Part shown: positions 1 through 6,702 of the stretch, one piece after another
Position numbering within the stretch: the stretch's first letter is position 1
How the letters are laid out: every line of letters begins with the position of its first letter
Source of the DNA: Embleya sp040605455
GTDB taxonomy: Bacteria; Actinomycetota; Actinomycetes; Streptomycetales; Streptomycetaceae
NCBI RefSeq assembly: GCF_040605455.1
Contig: NZ_JBEXCV010000230.1
Location: forward strand, 1 to 10,428
Reading direction: 5' to 3'
DNA length: 10,428 nt
Notes under the pieces: generated by a model
The model's input: only the letters and a program-made list of their open reading frames with translations
What the model was told of the DNA's origin: nothing
Databases searched by the model: none
Position numbers and translations under genes: made by a program

Positions 1-1896
1 GGATGCGACCGGCGGGGTCGAGGCCGGAGCGCCGGGCCACGCGCCGGGGGGTGGGCCGGCGGGCGGGCGATCGCCGGGCGGTGTCGCGGGCGGGACCGGG
101 GTCGGGACCGGAGCCGGGGTCTGGGTCGGGCCGCCGGGGCGACGGGTGGGCGCCGCTCCGGCCTCGCCGGTGACGACGCAGTCGATGCGCCAGTCGAAGC
201 CGAAGGCGTCCTGGACGGCCTGCCGCACGACTTCGTCCCGGCCGCTGCTGCGGAAGCCCTCGCGGGTGCCGGCCTGCTCGAAGGCGATGGTCAGCGTGGT
301 GCCGTCGAACCCGGCCACGGTCACGGTCTGCAGCATCATCCAGGCCACCCGGTTGCGGCCGCGTACGGCGTCCAGGATCTGCGGCCACATCTCGTGCACA
401 CGGGCCAGATCGCCGGTGGCCTGGGCCGGCGCCTGGGCGGGCTGGTGCGGCGGCGGCTGCGTGTGCTGCCGGGGCTGCTGCGGTGCGGCGGGGGGTGGGC
501 CGGAGCCGGCGGTGCGGGCCTGGGGCCAGGCGCCGGCGGCTGGGGCGGGCTGCTGGGGTTGGGATTGGTGCGGCTGGGGTTGCGGCTGCTGGGGTTGTGT
601 TGCGGGAGCCGGTACGGGGGGCAGGGGCGGGGCGGCCTGGTGCGGGCGGGTCGGCGCGGGGGCCGGGGCGTCGGCCCGGGCGTGGTCCGGGGTGGCGGAT
701 CCGGCGGGGCCGGCCGATCCCGTGGGGAGGCCGCCGAGCGACACGCGGCGTTCGAGGCGTTCCAGGCGCGTCTGCAGACCCTGCTCGCCGGAGTCGACGG
801 CGGGCAGCAGTACCCGAGCGCAGATCAGCTCCAGCTGGAGCCGAGGCGCGGTGGCGCCCCGCATCTCGGTGAGGCCGGTGTTGACGATGTCGGCAGCGCG
901 GGTGAGCCCGGCCCGGCCGAACTCGGCAGCGTGCCGAACCATGCGCTCCAGCTGATCGGCCGGCACGTCGATCAGGCCCTTGTCGGCCGCGTCCGGCACC
1001 GCAGCGAGGATCACCAGGTCGCGCAGCCGCTCCAGCAGGTCGGCCACGAACCGGCGCGGGTCGTAGCCCCCCTCGATCACCCGGTCGACCAACTCGAACG
1101 CGGCCCCGCCGTCCTGCGCGACGAACGCCTCGACGACGTCGTCCAGCAGCGACCGGTCGGTGAACCCGAGCAGCGAGGTGGCCATCGCATAGGTGACACC
1201 GTCGTCGGTGGCACCCGCCAGCAACTGGTCCATCACCGACATCGAATCCCGCACCGACCCGGCGCCGGCCCGCACCACGAGCGGCAGCACGGCCGGCTCG
1301 ACCTTGATGCCCTCGGTCTCGCACACCGAGGCGAGGTGGTCGCGCAGCACACCGGGCGGCACCAGCCGGAACGGGTAGTGGTGCGTCCGGGACCGGATGG
1401 TCCCGATCACCTTCTCCGGCTCGGTGGTGGCGAAGATGAACTTCAGGTGCTCCGGCGGCTCCTCGACCACCTTGAGCAACGCGTTGAAGCCCGCCGACGT
1501 GACCATGTGGGCCTCGTCGATGATGTAGATCTTGTAGCGCGAACTCACCGGCGAGAAGTGCGCCTTCTCGCGCAGGTCGCGAGCGTCGTCCACACCACCG
1601 TGCGACGCGGCGTCGATCTCGATCACGTCGATGCTGCCGGGCCCGCCGAGACCGAGATCCCGACACGACTGGCACTCCCCGCAGGGCGTGGGCGTGGGCC
1701 CCTGTTCACAGTTGAGACACCGGGCGAGAATGCGCGCGCTGGTGGTCTTGCCACACCCTCGCGGCCCACTGAACAGGTAGGCGTGATTGACGCGGTTGTT
1801 CCGCAGGGCCTGCATGAGGGGTTCCGTCACGTGCTCCTGCCCGATGACCTCTGCGTAGGTCTCGGGGCGGTAGCGACGGTAGAGGGCGAGCGACAC
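1..1896 (-). CDS. dnaX: DNA polymerase III subunits gamma/tau, 5' part (runs off the left edge)
   Basis: This is the clamp-loader ATPase that loads the sliding clamp and couples the replisome. The open frame covers 632 codons with no stop before the window edge, so the C-terminus is missing. Seen in the translation: N-terminus SLALYRRYRPE, Walker A GPRGCGKT (residues 44-51), a zinc-binding cysteine group (about residues 63-78), Walker B IYIIDEAH (123-130), sensor-1 ATTE (156-159) and SRTHHYPFRL after it. Around residues 430-500 there is a Pro/Gln/Ala-rich linker, then a folded-looking segment beginning MWPQILDAVRGRN, then more proline-rich linker. I chose the GTG at 1896-1894 because it gives the usual family N-terminus and follows a G-rich Shine-Dalgarno-like stretch. 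The gene is divergent from ffs, as is common in actinobacteria. Family assignment is secure; the exact start is slightly less so. Confidence 0.97.
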   Translation of the reverse strand, partial: MSLALYRRYRPETYAEVIGQEHVTEPLMQALRNNRVNHAYLFSGPRGCGKTTSARILARCLNCEQGPTPTPCGECQSCRDLGLGGPGSIDVIEIDAASHGGVDDARDLREKAHFSPVSSRYKIYIIDEAHMVTSAGFNALLKVVEEPPEHLKFIFATTEPEKVIGTIRSRTHHYPFRLVPPGVLRDHLASVCETEGIKVEPAVLPLVVRAGAGSVRDSMSVMDQLLAGATDDGVTYAMATSLLGFTDRSLLDDVVEAFVAQDGGAAFELVDRVIEGGYDPRRFVADLLERLRDLVILAAVPDAADKGLIDVPADQLERMVRHAAEFGRAGLTRAADIVNTGLTEMRGATAPRLQLELICARVLLPAVDSGEQGLQTRLERLERRVSLGGLPTGSAGPAGSATPDHARADAPAPAPTRPHQAAPPLPPVPAPATQPQQPQPQPHQSQPQQPAPAAGAWPQARTAGSGPPPAAPQQPRQHTQPPPHQPAQAPAQATGDLARVHEMWPQILDAVRGRNRVAWMMLQTVTVAGFDGTTLTIAFEQAGTREGFRSSGRDEVVRQAVQDAFGFDWRIDCVVTGEAGAAPTRRPGGPTQTPAPVPTPVPPATPPGDRPPAGPPPGAWPGAPASTPPVAS

Positions 1897-1987
1897 GCCC
1901 CCGACGATAGCCGGGCGCAGGGACAGACGCGGACCTCATCACCCGCCCGTGCCCGAACACCGACCCGGGTCGGGTACTCTAGGCCCC

Positions 1988-2077
1988 GGACCCCCCGTGC
2001 GGCGGTATCCTCCTGAACCTCCCCAGGGCCGGAAGGCAGCAAGGATAGGGAGGCTCTGCCGGGTGCACGGGGGGTTC
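1988..2077 (+). ncRNA. ffs: Bacterial signal recognition particle RNA (small 4.5S type)
   Basis: This is the RNA of the SRP, which with Ffh targets nascent membrane and secreted proteins. Its hallmark apical domain is visible: CCAGGGCCGGAAGGCAGCAAG at about 2024-2044, containing the GGAA tetraloop and the Ffh-binding internal loops. The ends pair perfectly over 11 bp (1990-2000 with 2065-2075), giving the expected single hairpin of about 90 nt. The location between dnaX and tRNA-Ser is the usual actinobacterial one. The outer boundaries are set from the terminal stem and may be off by a few bases. Confidence 0.93.
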
Positions 2078-2126
2078 ACTGCATCCCTCACCTCCCGGCC
2101 ACACCCCCTCCGCCCCCTTCGAATAG

Positions 2127-2142
2127 GGGTGCGCGAGCACCC
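2127..2142 (+). terminator. Small hairpin between ffs and tRNA-Ser
   Basis: The arms GGGTGC and GCACCC (6 bp) close a GCGA (GNRA-type) tetraloop. It lies about 50 nt after ffs and 25 nt before tRNA-Ser, so it may terminate or help process the SRP RNA transcript. There is no U-tract, so the role is inferred. Confidence 0.35.
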
Positions 2143-2167
2143 GCCGACCTCCTGTAAGCTTCCGCAC

Positions 2168-2255
2168 GGAGGATTCGCCTAGTGGCCTAGGGCGCACGCT
2201 TGGAAAGCGTGTTGGGTTCACCCCCTCACGAGTTCGAATCTCGTATCCTCCGCCA
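2168..2255 (+). tRNA. tRNA-Ser(GGA), 3' CCA encoded
   Basis: The acceptor stem pairs GGAGGAT (2168-2174) with ATCCTCC (2245-2251); the discriminator is G2252 and CCA (2253-2255) is encoded. The anticodon stem CACGC/GCGTG surrounds the loop TTGGAAA, with anticodon GGA at 2202-2204. A long variable arm (about 2212-2228), typical of serine tRNAs, precedes the T-arm with loop TTCGAAT. The gene appears intact and reads UCC/UCU codons. tRNA 3' ends are common integration targets, but no second copy of this 3' end is visible in the window. Confidence 0.97.
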
Positions 2256-2270
2256 GCCTGAACAGGCAAA

Positions 2271-2307
2271 ACGTTGCCCCCGGTCGCCCTGCGGCCGGGG
2301 GCAACGT
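2271..2307 (+). terminator. Strong hairpin terminator after tRNA-Ser
   Basis: A 13-bp perfect stem (2271-2283 with 2295-2307) with an 11-nt loop starts 16 nt after the tRNA CCA end. A T-containing run follows (tcgttgttggt). This is the likely transcription stop for the tRNA gene and is typical of high-GC genomes, where long U-tracts are often absent. Confidence 0.75.
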
Positions 2308-2780
2308 CGTTGTTGGTCTCAGTTTTGGTCTCACTTGCCGCGAGTCGACGCAGGTCACGAACAGTTCGACTGTCCACGAACGCACATGGACTCGACCGGA
2401 CACACCCAGGTCACTGTCGACAACTCCCAGACATTGCCTACCGACTGAAGGACTACGTCGCCGCAAGGCCCAGCGAGCCGGCACTTGCGGCCCGACGTAC
2501 AGGTGGCAGCCAAGACGCTGATCGCGATCCCGAACCCGCATGCGCGCCCGTGCATTACACCGCCATGTCGACGAGGTTGAGCCTGATCACCGCGCGCCCG
2601 TTGCGGCTGCCAGACATCGTCATTGATCACGAACGCACCAAGAGCTCGGCGACGCGAAAGGAGGGGTGGCCCAACGGGTGGCCGACGAGCTGCCAAAGCT
2701 GGCCGGCGCCGCTAGCGGGTCGACCAGCCACCTCAATGAGACCGCCTAGGACTTCATCCTGAACCATGAGTGCAAGTTCT
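2308..2780. other. Stretch without a convincing gene; possible decayed sequence
   Basis: I find no intact gene here. It begins with a short direct repeat, TTGGTCTCA at 2313-2321 and 2325-2333. On the plus strand, 2642-2749 reads as an open tail starting ELGDAKGGVAQRVADELPKL and ending in a stop at 2747-2749. Another coding-like fragment (VAAKTLIAIPNP) lies in a different frame around 2500-2540. These may be pieces of a frameshifted old gene, but the resemblance to coding sequence is only impressionistic. Confidence 0.3.
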
Positions 2781-2783
2781 AGG

Positions 2784-2811
2784 TAGACAAATAAAGCTAG
2801 AGGCGTATGAT
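2784..2811 (+). promoter_or_regulatory. Predicted sigma-70-type promoter for the 264-aa/ImmA operon
   Basis: TAGACA (2784-2789, 5 of 6 to the -35 consensus) and TATGAT (2806-2811, 5 of 6 to the -10 consensus) are separated by 16 nt, in a locally AT-richer stretch. The expected transcription start is near 2818, about 29 nt before the ATG at 2847. Confidence 0.6.
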
Positions 2812-2826
2812 CGCGTTCAGTTCTCA

Positions 2827-2836
2827 AGTGATCACT
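2827..2836. promoter_or_regulatory. Perfect 10-bp palindrome, candidate operator
   Basis: AGTGATCACT is a perfect palindrome between the predicted transcription start and the Shine-Dalgarno GGAG (2837-2840) of the 264-aa gene. That is a natural place for autoregulation by the XRE domain of the second gene. No second copy was seen, so the binding role is inferred. Confidence 0.4.
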
Positions 2837-2846
2837 GGAGTGATGC

Positions 2847-3641
2847 ATGAACGCGGACGAGTCGGCCCCTCCTTGGGCACAACGGCGATTCGGGGATGAC
2901 GCCGAGCGGATTCGGGCAGCCCTTCGCGAAGCCCTGCTCGACACCCAAGACGCGATGTTGGACTCGCATGTCGCGGGGCGGTCGAAGAAGAGGTTCGCGG
3001 CTGGCTCCGCGCGGATGACCAATCAGTACGAGAGGGTCGCCGAGCACGTGGGTGCCCTGGGGATAGAGGGCACCGAACGAATCAAGCCCGGGACCTTCTA
3101 CGAGCTGATCCTCGTCCACAACACGCTCTTGTACCCCGTTCACGTCGACGGCGTTGAAGGTGCCGCTCCTGGACGCAGGTGGCCGAAGAAAGTTTCGGGG
3201 GTGGTCCGCGAACTCTTCGCCGCAGCCGAGAAGCCGTCCCAGCGGTGGGTTGCGGAGCCGTTCTCCGGGCTGGAGGACTCACAGCCCGTGCTGCGCCGTT
3301 CGCTGGCGGAACTCGCCGGACGTGACCCGCAGCCCGCTCTCGTCCTGATCCCGTACGAGATGAACCTCGCGGGCCTGCACCGAGCGTGGTGGGGCCAAGC
3401 CACCATGCTGGACGCTGGCGGAACCCTCGACTGGGTCACCGAATGTTCGCTCCTGGCCACGGGCGAAGCACTCGGTCTCAGCGTCGTGCCTACACCGCGA
3501 ACCGACGACGGCTTCGACTCCGGCCGCATTCCGGAGGTCCCGCTTTCAACCCGCGGGGAAGCCGACCGTGTACTGAACTTGCCGCCCCAGACCGAAGCCG
3601 AGGAACAACGAGCCAAGCACGCTGAGAGCGATGAGAACTGA
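2847..3641 (+). CDS. Unrecognised 264-aa protein, partner of an XRE-ImmA/IrrE protein
   Basis: I do not recognise a family. The ATG is preceded by GGAG at 6 nt and by the predicted promoter at 2784-2811. The protein looks soluble, with no signal peptide or membrane segment. Residues 15-80 are charged and probably helical (RRFGDDAERIRAALREALLD). Residues 82-130 include GTFYELILVHNTLLYPVHVDG and RRWPKKVSGVVRELF. Residues 162-210 form a conserved-looking core with PALVLIPYEMNLAGLHRAWW and LDWVTECSLLATG. The last 25 residues are Glu/Gln/Ala rich and probably disordered. It overlaps the next gene by 11 bp, so the two are probably translationally coupled. In known XRE-COG2856 pairs the partner is often a toxin or effector, which is a hypothesis here. 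The gene body itself is clearly coding. Confidence 0.85.
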   Translation: MNADESAPPWAQRRFGDDAERIRAALREALLDTQDAMLDSHVAGRSKKRFAAGSARMTNQYERVAEHVGALGIEGTERIKPGTFYELILVHNTLLYPVHVDGVEGAAPGRRWPKKVSGVVRELFAAAEKPSQRWVAEPFSGLEDSQPVLRRSLAELAGRDPQPALVLIPYEMNLAGLHRAWWGQATMLDAGGTLDWVTECSLLATGEALGLSVVPTPRTDDGFDSGRIPEVPLSTRGEADRVLNLPPQTEAEEQRAKHAESDEN

Positions 3642-4797
3642 CCAACCGACGATCCCCGGCACTGATGTCAGCACGGCGACTCCGAAGGCGGTCTGGGACG
3701 CCTTCCATGCACCGCGTCTCACTCAGGCCCGCCATCTCGCTGGCCTAACGAAGAAGGAGGTCGCCCAGGGGATCGGCGTATCACCAGCAGCCGTTGGCCA
3801 GTACGAGACCGGAAGCAGCAAACCACGACCGGAGCTAATCCCTCTTCTGGCCGAAGTCCTTGATGTCCCAGTCGAATTCTTCCTGGCAGGCCGGCCGCTC
3901 GGCAAGATCGACTCATCCTTGGCGCACTTCCGCGCGCTCCGCTCCACCTCCGGCGCCCAGCGTGACAAGGTGCTCGGATTCGCCGGTCAAGTCTGGGAGT
4001 TGGCGTACGCGTTGGAGAGGCGTGTAAGGCTGCCTGTCGTGGACCTTCCGGGTTTCGCCGGCGGCGAGGTCCACCCCGGCGAGGACCTGTCACTCGATCC
4101 GACCGAGGCCGCTCGCGGCCTGCGTCGGCATTGGGGCCTGGAAGCAGGCCCTGTTCGCCATCTAGTCAGGCGCATCGAAACGCACGGAATTATCGTCGTC
4201 GCCCCCTCCGAAGCCGACAGGACTGCTGCCAAGGTCGACGCGTTCGCGACCGGCGGCCTACCGCGACCGTTGATCGTGCTCACCCCCAACCGTGCCGACG
4301 ATGTGTGCCGGCATCGCTTCAGCGCCGCTCATGAACTGGGTCACCTCGTGCTGCACGCGACGTCCACGGGAGACAGTCAACAAGAACGTGAGGCCGACAC
4401 GTTCGCGGCGGAGTTCCTCACCCCGCGTGACGATATTCTGCCGCTCCTGCCGCGCCGCCTCGACCTCGCTCGGCTCGCGGCGTTGTCGCGAACTTGGGGA
4501 GTCTCAGTACATTCGCTGGTGTACCGATACCGCGAACTGGGACTGGTCTCCGACGCCACCACCAGCCGCGCCTACCAACGGCTGCGCGCGTTGCGTGACC
4601 AGCCGGGATTTGGTCCCGAGCCCGTACGAGGATTTCCCGGCGAGCAACCCGTAATGCTTCGTCAAGCGTTCGAACTCGCAGAGCGCGAAACCGACCTGAC
4701 GATACGAGCCCTGGCTCGCGAACTCGCCTGGAAGGTTCCGCATGTGCGTGAACTGCTCGGTATGCCGGACAACCGTCCGGTGCTCCGACTCGTTTAG
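3631..4797 (+). CDS. XRE-family HTH protein with ImmA/IrrE (M78-like) metallopeptidase domain
   Basis: This is a two-domain regulator of 388 aa. Residues 28-88 form an XRE helix-turn-helix (RLTQARHLAGLTKKEVAQGI, then VSPAAVGQYETGSSKPRPEL, then LAEVLDVPVEFFLAGRP). Residues about 175-275 form the ImmA/IrrE zinc-peptidase domain: RFSAAHELGHLVLH, with HELGH at 234-238, and a downstream EREADTFAAEFLTP carrying the probable third zinc ligand. The C-terminal 110 residues are helical and of unknown role. In known members the peptidase cleaves a repressor (ImmA-ImmR of ICEBs1, IrrE-DdrO) or the protein acts as an antitoxin. Here the HTH could bind the palindrome at 2827-2836 and the peptidase could control the upstream 264-aa partner; both are inferences. 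The ATG overlaps the upstream stop, with a weak GAGAG ribosome site. Confidence 0.93.
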   Translation: MRTDQPTIPGTDVSTATPKAVWDAFHAPRLTQARHLAGLTKKEVAQGIGVSPAAVGQYETGSSKPRPELIPLLAEVLDVPVEFFLAGRPLGKIDSSLAHFRALRSTSGAQRDKVLGFAGQVWELAYALERRVRLPVVDLPGFAGGEVHPGEDLSLDPTEAARGLRRHWGLEAGPVRHLVRRIETHGIIVVAPSEADRTAAKVDAFATGGLPRPLIVLTPNRADDVCRHRFSAAHELGHLVLHATSTGDSQQEREADTFAAEFLTPRDDILPLLPRRLDLARLAALSRTWGVSVHSLVYRYRELGLVSDATTSRAYQRLRALRDQPGFGPEPVRGFPGEQPVMLRQAFELAERETDLTIRALARELAWKVPHVRELLGMPDNRPVLRLV

Positions 4798-4800
4798 CCC

Positions 4801-4821
4801 AGGCACGTGACAACGGTGCCT
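4801..4821 (+). terminator. Weak hairpin after the ImmA/IrrE gene
   Basis: The arms AGGCAC (4801-4806) and GTGCCT (4816-4821) form a 6-bp stem 4 nt after the stop codon. There is no clear U-tract. It may terminate the operon. Confidence 0.35.
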
Positions 4822-4886
4822 CGCACCATTGATGCCTCGCTGTACCGAAGCGAAGACCCCGTGGCCCAGACTGGTCAGGGCAAGGG

Positions 4887-4965
4887 CGCTCCCGGGAGGA
4901 TTCGAACCTGCGACACCCTCTTTAGGAGAGTGGTGTTCGTCGTTATCCCCGTGGCTGCGGCAGCG
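4887..4965 (-). pseudogene. Degenerate tRNA-Arg(CCU)-like sequence, probable attachment site of the element
   Basis: Read on the minus strand, the 3' half looks like a tRNA: anticodon loop CTCCTAA with anticodon CCU, a 5-nt variable region, T-arm GCAGG-TTCGAAT-CCTCC and acceptor strand CGGGAGC with discriminator G. The anticodon stem and T stem each have one mismatch, and no CCA follows. Upstream, GCTGCCG could pair with the acceptor strand with one mismatch, and GGGGATA resembles a D-loop. There is no D stem, however, and the spacing is about 5 nt too long, so the 5' half is degenerate or coincidental. Lying about 120 nt beyond the 3' end of the tyrosine integrase gene, this is the usual place for attP/attL/attR. 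It could be the displaced 3' tRNA copy at one element boundary or a decayed element-borne tRNA. Confidence 0.6.
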
Positions 4966-5008
4966 CTGGCAAGAAACTCACTATGCGTGTCTGAGCAATG
5001 CGTTCGAG

Positions 5009-5070
5009 CGTGGCGAAGGCCCGAACCAAATGAGGTTCGAGCCTTCGCCACGGCAAGACCGCCTGCCGTG
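5009..5070 (-). terminator. Strong stem-loops downstream of the integrase gene
   Basis: A 12-bp perfect stem (5009-5020 with 5041-5052) contains a further inner 5-bp stem GAACC/GGTTC (5023-5027 with 5034-5038). It overlaps a second possible hairpin, CACGGCA (5049-5055) with TGCCGTG (5064-5070). The structures lie 11-70 nt after the int stop codon and can serve as a terminator for the int operon; the symmetry would also act on rightward transcripts. They also sit between int and the att-like tRNA sequence, so a role in recombination-site architecture is possible. Confidence 0.65.
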
Positions 5071-5081
5071 CTCGGCCGCCC

Positions 5082-6311
5082 CTACGACGGGACTGAGTCC
5101 TCCTTCGGGGTGCCCCACAGGAAGTCGTGGATTCGCCGCGCGGTGTCCACGAGGAGCGGTTCGGTGACGTGCTGGTAGCGCTTGCGCATCACGGCCGAGG
5201 ACCAGCCCATCACGGCCATGACGACACGTTCGTCGACGCCGAGCAGGAGTAGAACAGTCGCGGCGGTGTGGCGGGCATCGTGGAGGCGGGCGTCGCGGAC
5301 GCCCGCCTCCCGGAGAAGGTCCTTCCAGTGGTGGTAGTCGGTGTTCGGGTTGAGCGGTTCACCAGTCGGGCCGGTGAACACGTAGTCCTTGTCCACCCAG
5401 AGCTGGCGCGCTTGGGCCTGCTCCGCCGCTTGGGCCTCGCGGTGCCGACGGAGTAGCTGAGCCACCTCGTCCGGGAGGCCGATCGCACGGCGACCCGCGC
5501 GGGACTTGGTGTCCTTCGTTTCGCGGCGCACGAGCGCACGTTGGGGGCAATACCCGGGCTTGCGACCGCAGGTGTCGCCGCAGCCGTGGGCGTACTTGGG
5601 ACGGAGACGGCCGCGGCGCACGCGCATCACGCCGGTGTCCAGGTCGAGGTCCGTCCATTGCAGGCCGAGGACCTCGCCCTGGCGTAGACCGAGGGCAAGC
5701 GCGATGACCCATCGGACGCCGTTGCGGCGTTTGCTCGCCGCCACGAGGATCCGCTGGACCTCGTCTTCGGTGTACGGCTCGACCTCTTCGTCGTCGAGGC
5801 GCGGGGCCTTGGCAATCTTGGCGACATTGACGGTCAGACGTCCGCGACGGACGGCCTCACCGAGGGCGACGCGCAGTGTTCGGTGCACCTGATGAGCGGT
5901 CGCCGGGGCGCTGCCAGCGTCCTGCATCTTCTTGTAGAGGCGCTCCAGGTGCTCGGGTTCGAGCTTGGTGAGGCGGTGTGCGCCGAGGCCAGGGATCAGG
6001 TGCACCCGGACGGCGACCTCGTAGCCGCTGAGGGTGTTCTCACTGACGGTGATCGGGGCGATGTTCTCGATCCAGTGGGTCAGCCACATCGCGAGGATCC
6101 ACGGCTTGCCGGGTTTGCGGACGGTACCGAGGTCACGCTGCCGTTCGAGTTCGCGGACCTTGGTGGTGGTCTCGGCGCGGGTCTTGCCCGAGACGTGGCG
6201 GCGGTCGGGTGTGCCGTCGTCCTTGACGCCGACGGTGACGCGGCCGTGCCAGCGGCCGTCCTTGCCCTGGTAGATGGTCGACGCGCCATTGGGCTGGCGG
6301 GACTTCCCCAT
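5082..6311 (-). CDS. int: Tyrosine recombinase (site-specific integrase, pSAM2-like)
   Basis: It integrates and, with an excisionase, excises the element by strand exchange at a tRNA-linked site. The 409-aa length is typical. An AP2-like arm-binding N-terminus (residues 7-62, ASTIYQGKDGRWHGRVTVG) is followed by a SAM-like core-binding domain (about 70-160) and the catalytic domain (180-395). Catalytic residues: R210 in ALGLRQGE, probable K269, H344 and R347 in RLHDARHTAA, W370 in VMGW (replacing the second His, as in many relatives) and the nucleophile Y379 in RYQHV. A Cys-rich insert HGCGDTCGRKPGYC (242-255) is typical of actinobacterial element integrases. I chose the ATG at 6311 because GAGGGGG lies just upstream; an in-frame extension to 6362 would overlap xis. 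It follows xis after 14 nt, so they are co-transcribed. Confidence 0.95.
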   Translation of the reverse strand: MGKSRQPNGASTIYQGKDGRWHGRVTVGVKDDGTPDRRHVSGKTRAETTTKVRELERQRDLGTVRKPGKPWILAMWLTHWIENIAPITVSENTLSGYEVAVRVHLIPGLGAHRLTKLEPEHLERLYKKMQDAGSAPATAHQVHRTLRVALGEAVRRGRLTVNVAKIAKAPRLDDEEVEPYTEDEVQRILVAASKRRNGVRWVIALALGLRQGEVLGLQWTDLDLDTGVMRVRRGRLRPKYAHGCGDTCGRKPGYCPQRALVRRETKDTKSRAGRRAIGLPDEVAQLLRRHREAQAAEQAQARQLWVDKDYVFTGPTGEPLNPNTDYHHWKDLLREAGVRDARLHDARHTAATVLLLLGVDERVVMAVMGWSSAVMRKRYQHVTEPLLVDTARRIHDFLWGTPKEDSVPS

Positions 6312-6325
6312 GGTGTTGGTCCCCC

Positions 6326-6571
6326 TCAGGCCGCGACGTCGAAGTCGACCGCGCGCAGGCATGCGCTGACGTACTCGTTCAGCGCCTCAGCGGGGATGCG
6401 GCGCAGACGGCCGATAGTCACGGAGGGGATGTCGCCGGAGGCGACGAGCGCGTACATCGTGGTGCGGCCGATGCTCAGGCGGCGGGCGGCCTCCTCGACG
6501 GTGAGGGCAACGAGGGTGTGGTCGCCGGTCGGTTCGGCGGACACGGCGGTGTTCGAGCGGATCTGGGACAA
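6326..6571 (-). CDS. xis: Excisionase-like helix-turn-helix DNA-binding protein
   Basis: This small basic protein (81 aa) has a MerR/excisionase-type HTH of the HTH_17 kind: LTVEEAARRLSIGRTTMYALVASGDIPSVTIGRLRRIP, residues 23-60. Such proteins bend DNA next to att sites and steer the integrase toward excision. It starts with TTG at 6571, preceded by AAGGA at 6 nt; there is no in-frame ATG upstream that fits better. Its stop codon is 14 nt before int, and the int ribosome site begins right at the xis stop, pointing to coupled translation. The excisionase role is inferred from fold and position; it could also act as a transcription regulator of the operon. Confidence 0.88.
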   Translation of the reverse strand: MSQIRSNTAVSAEPTGDHTLVALTVEEAARRLSIGRTTMYALVASGDIPSVTIGRLRRIPAEALNEYVSACLRAVDFDVAA

Positions 6572-6621
6572 GGCAGGTCCTTACTCGGCGGCGCCTTGGG
6601 CAAAAGGCCGCCGGGTCGTTC

Positions 6622-6638
6622 CGTTCAGGGATGGGCGG
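6622..6638. repeat. Copy A of a 17-bp inverted repeat flanking the repressor gene
   Basis: The sequence CGTTCAGGGATGGGCGG is present here and as its exact reverse complement at 7440-7456. This copy lies between the repressor stop and the xis start, where it could bind a regulator of xis-int. Confidence 0.8.
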
Positions 6639-6702
6639 GTTGTGGTGATGGCCGCTGCCTCGGTGTTCGTAGCACCGGGGCGGCGGGGTTTCGGGTGGGC
6701 GG

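Noticed and set aside
394..2016. Long plus-strand open frame (540 codons) opposite dnaX
   Set aside because: It is the antisense shadow of dnaX in very high-GC DNA; the minus strand carries every DnaX motif.
1979..2377. Minus-strand frame of 132 codons across ffs and tRNA-Ser
   Set aside because: It is translation of RNA genes. Its ETKTET stretch next to the tRNA recalls integrase tails, but no integrase motifs (R, HxxR, Y) lie upstream, so I did not call a remnant.
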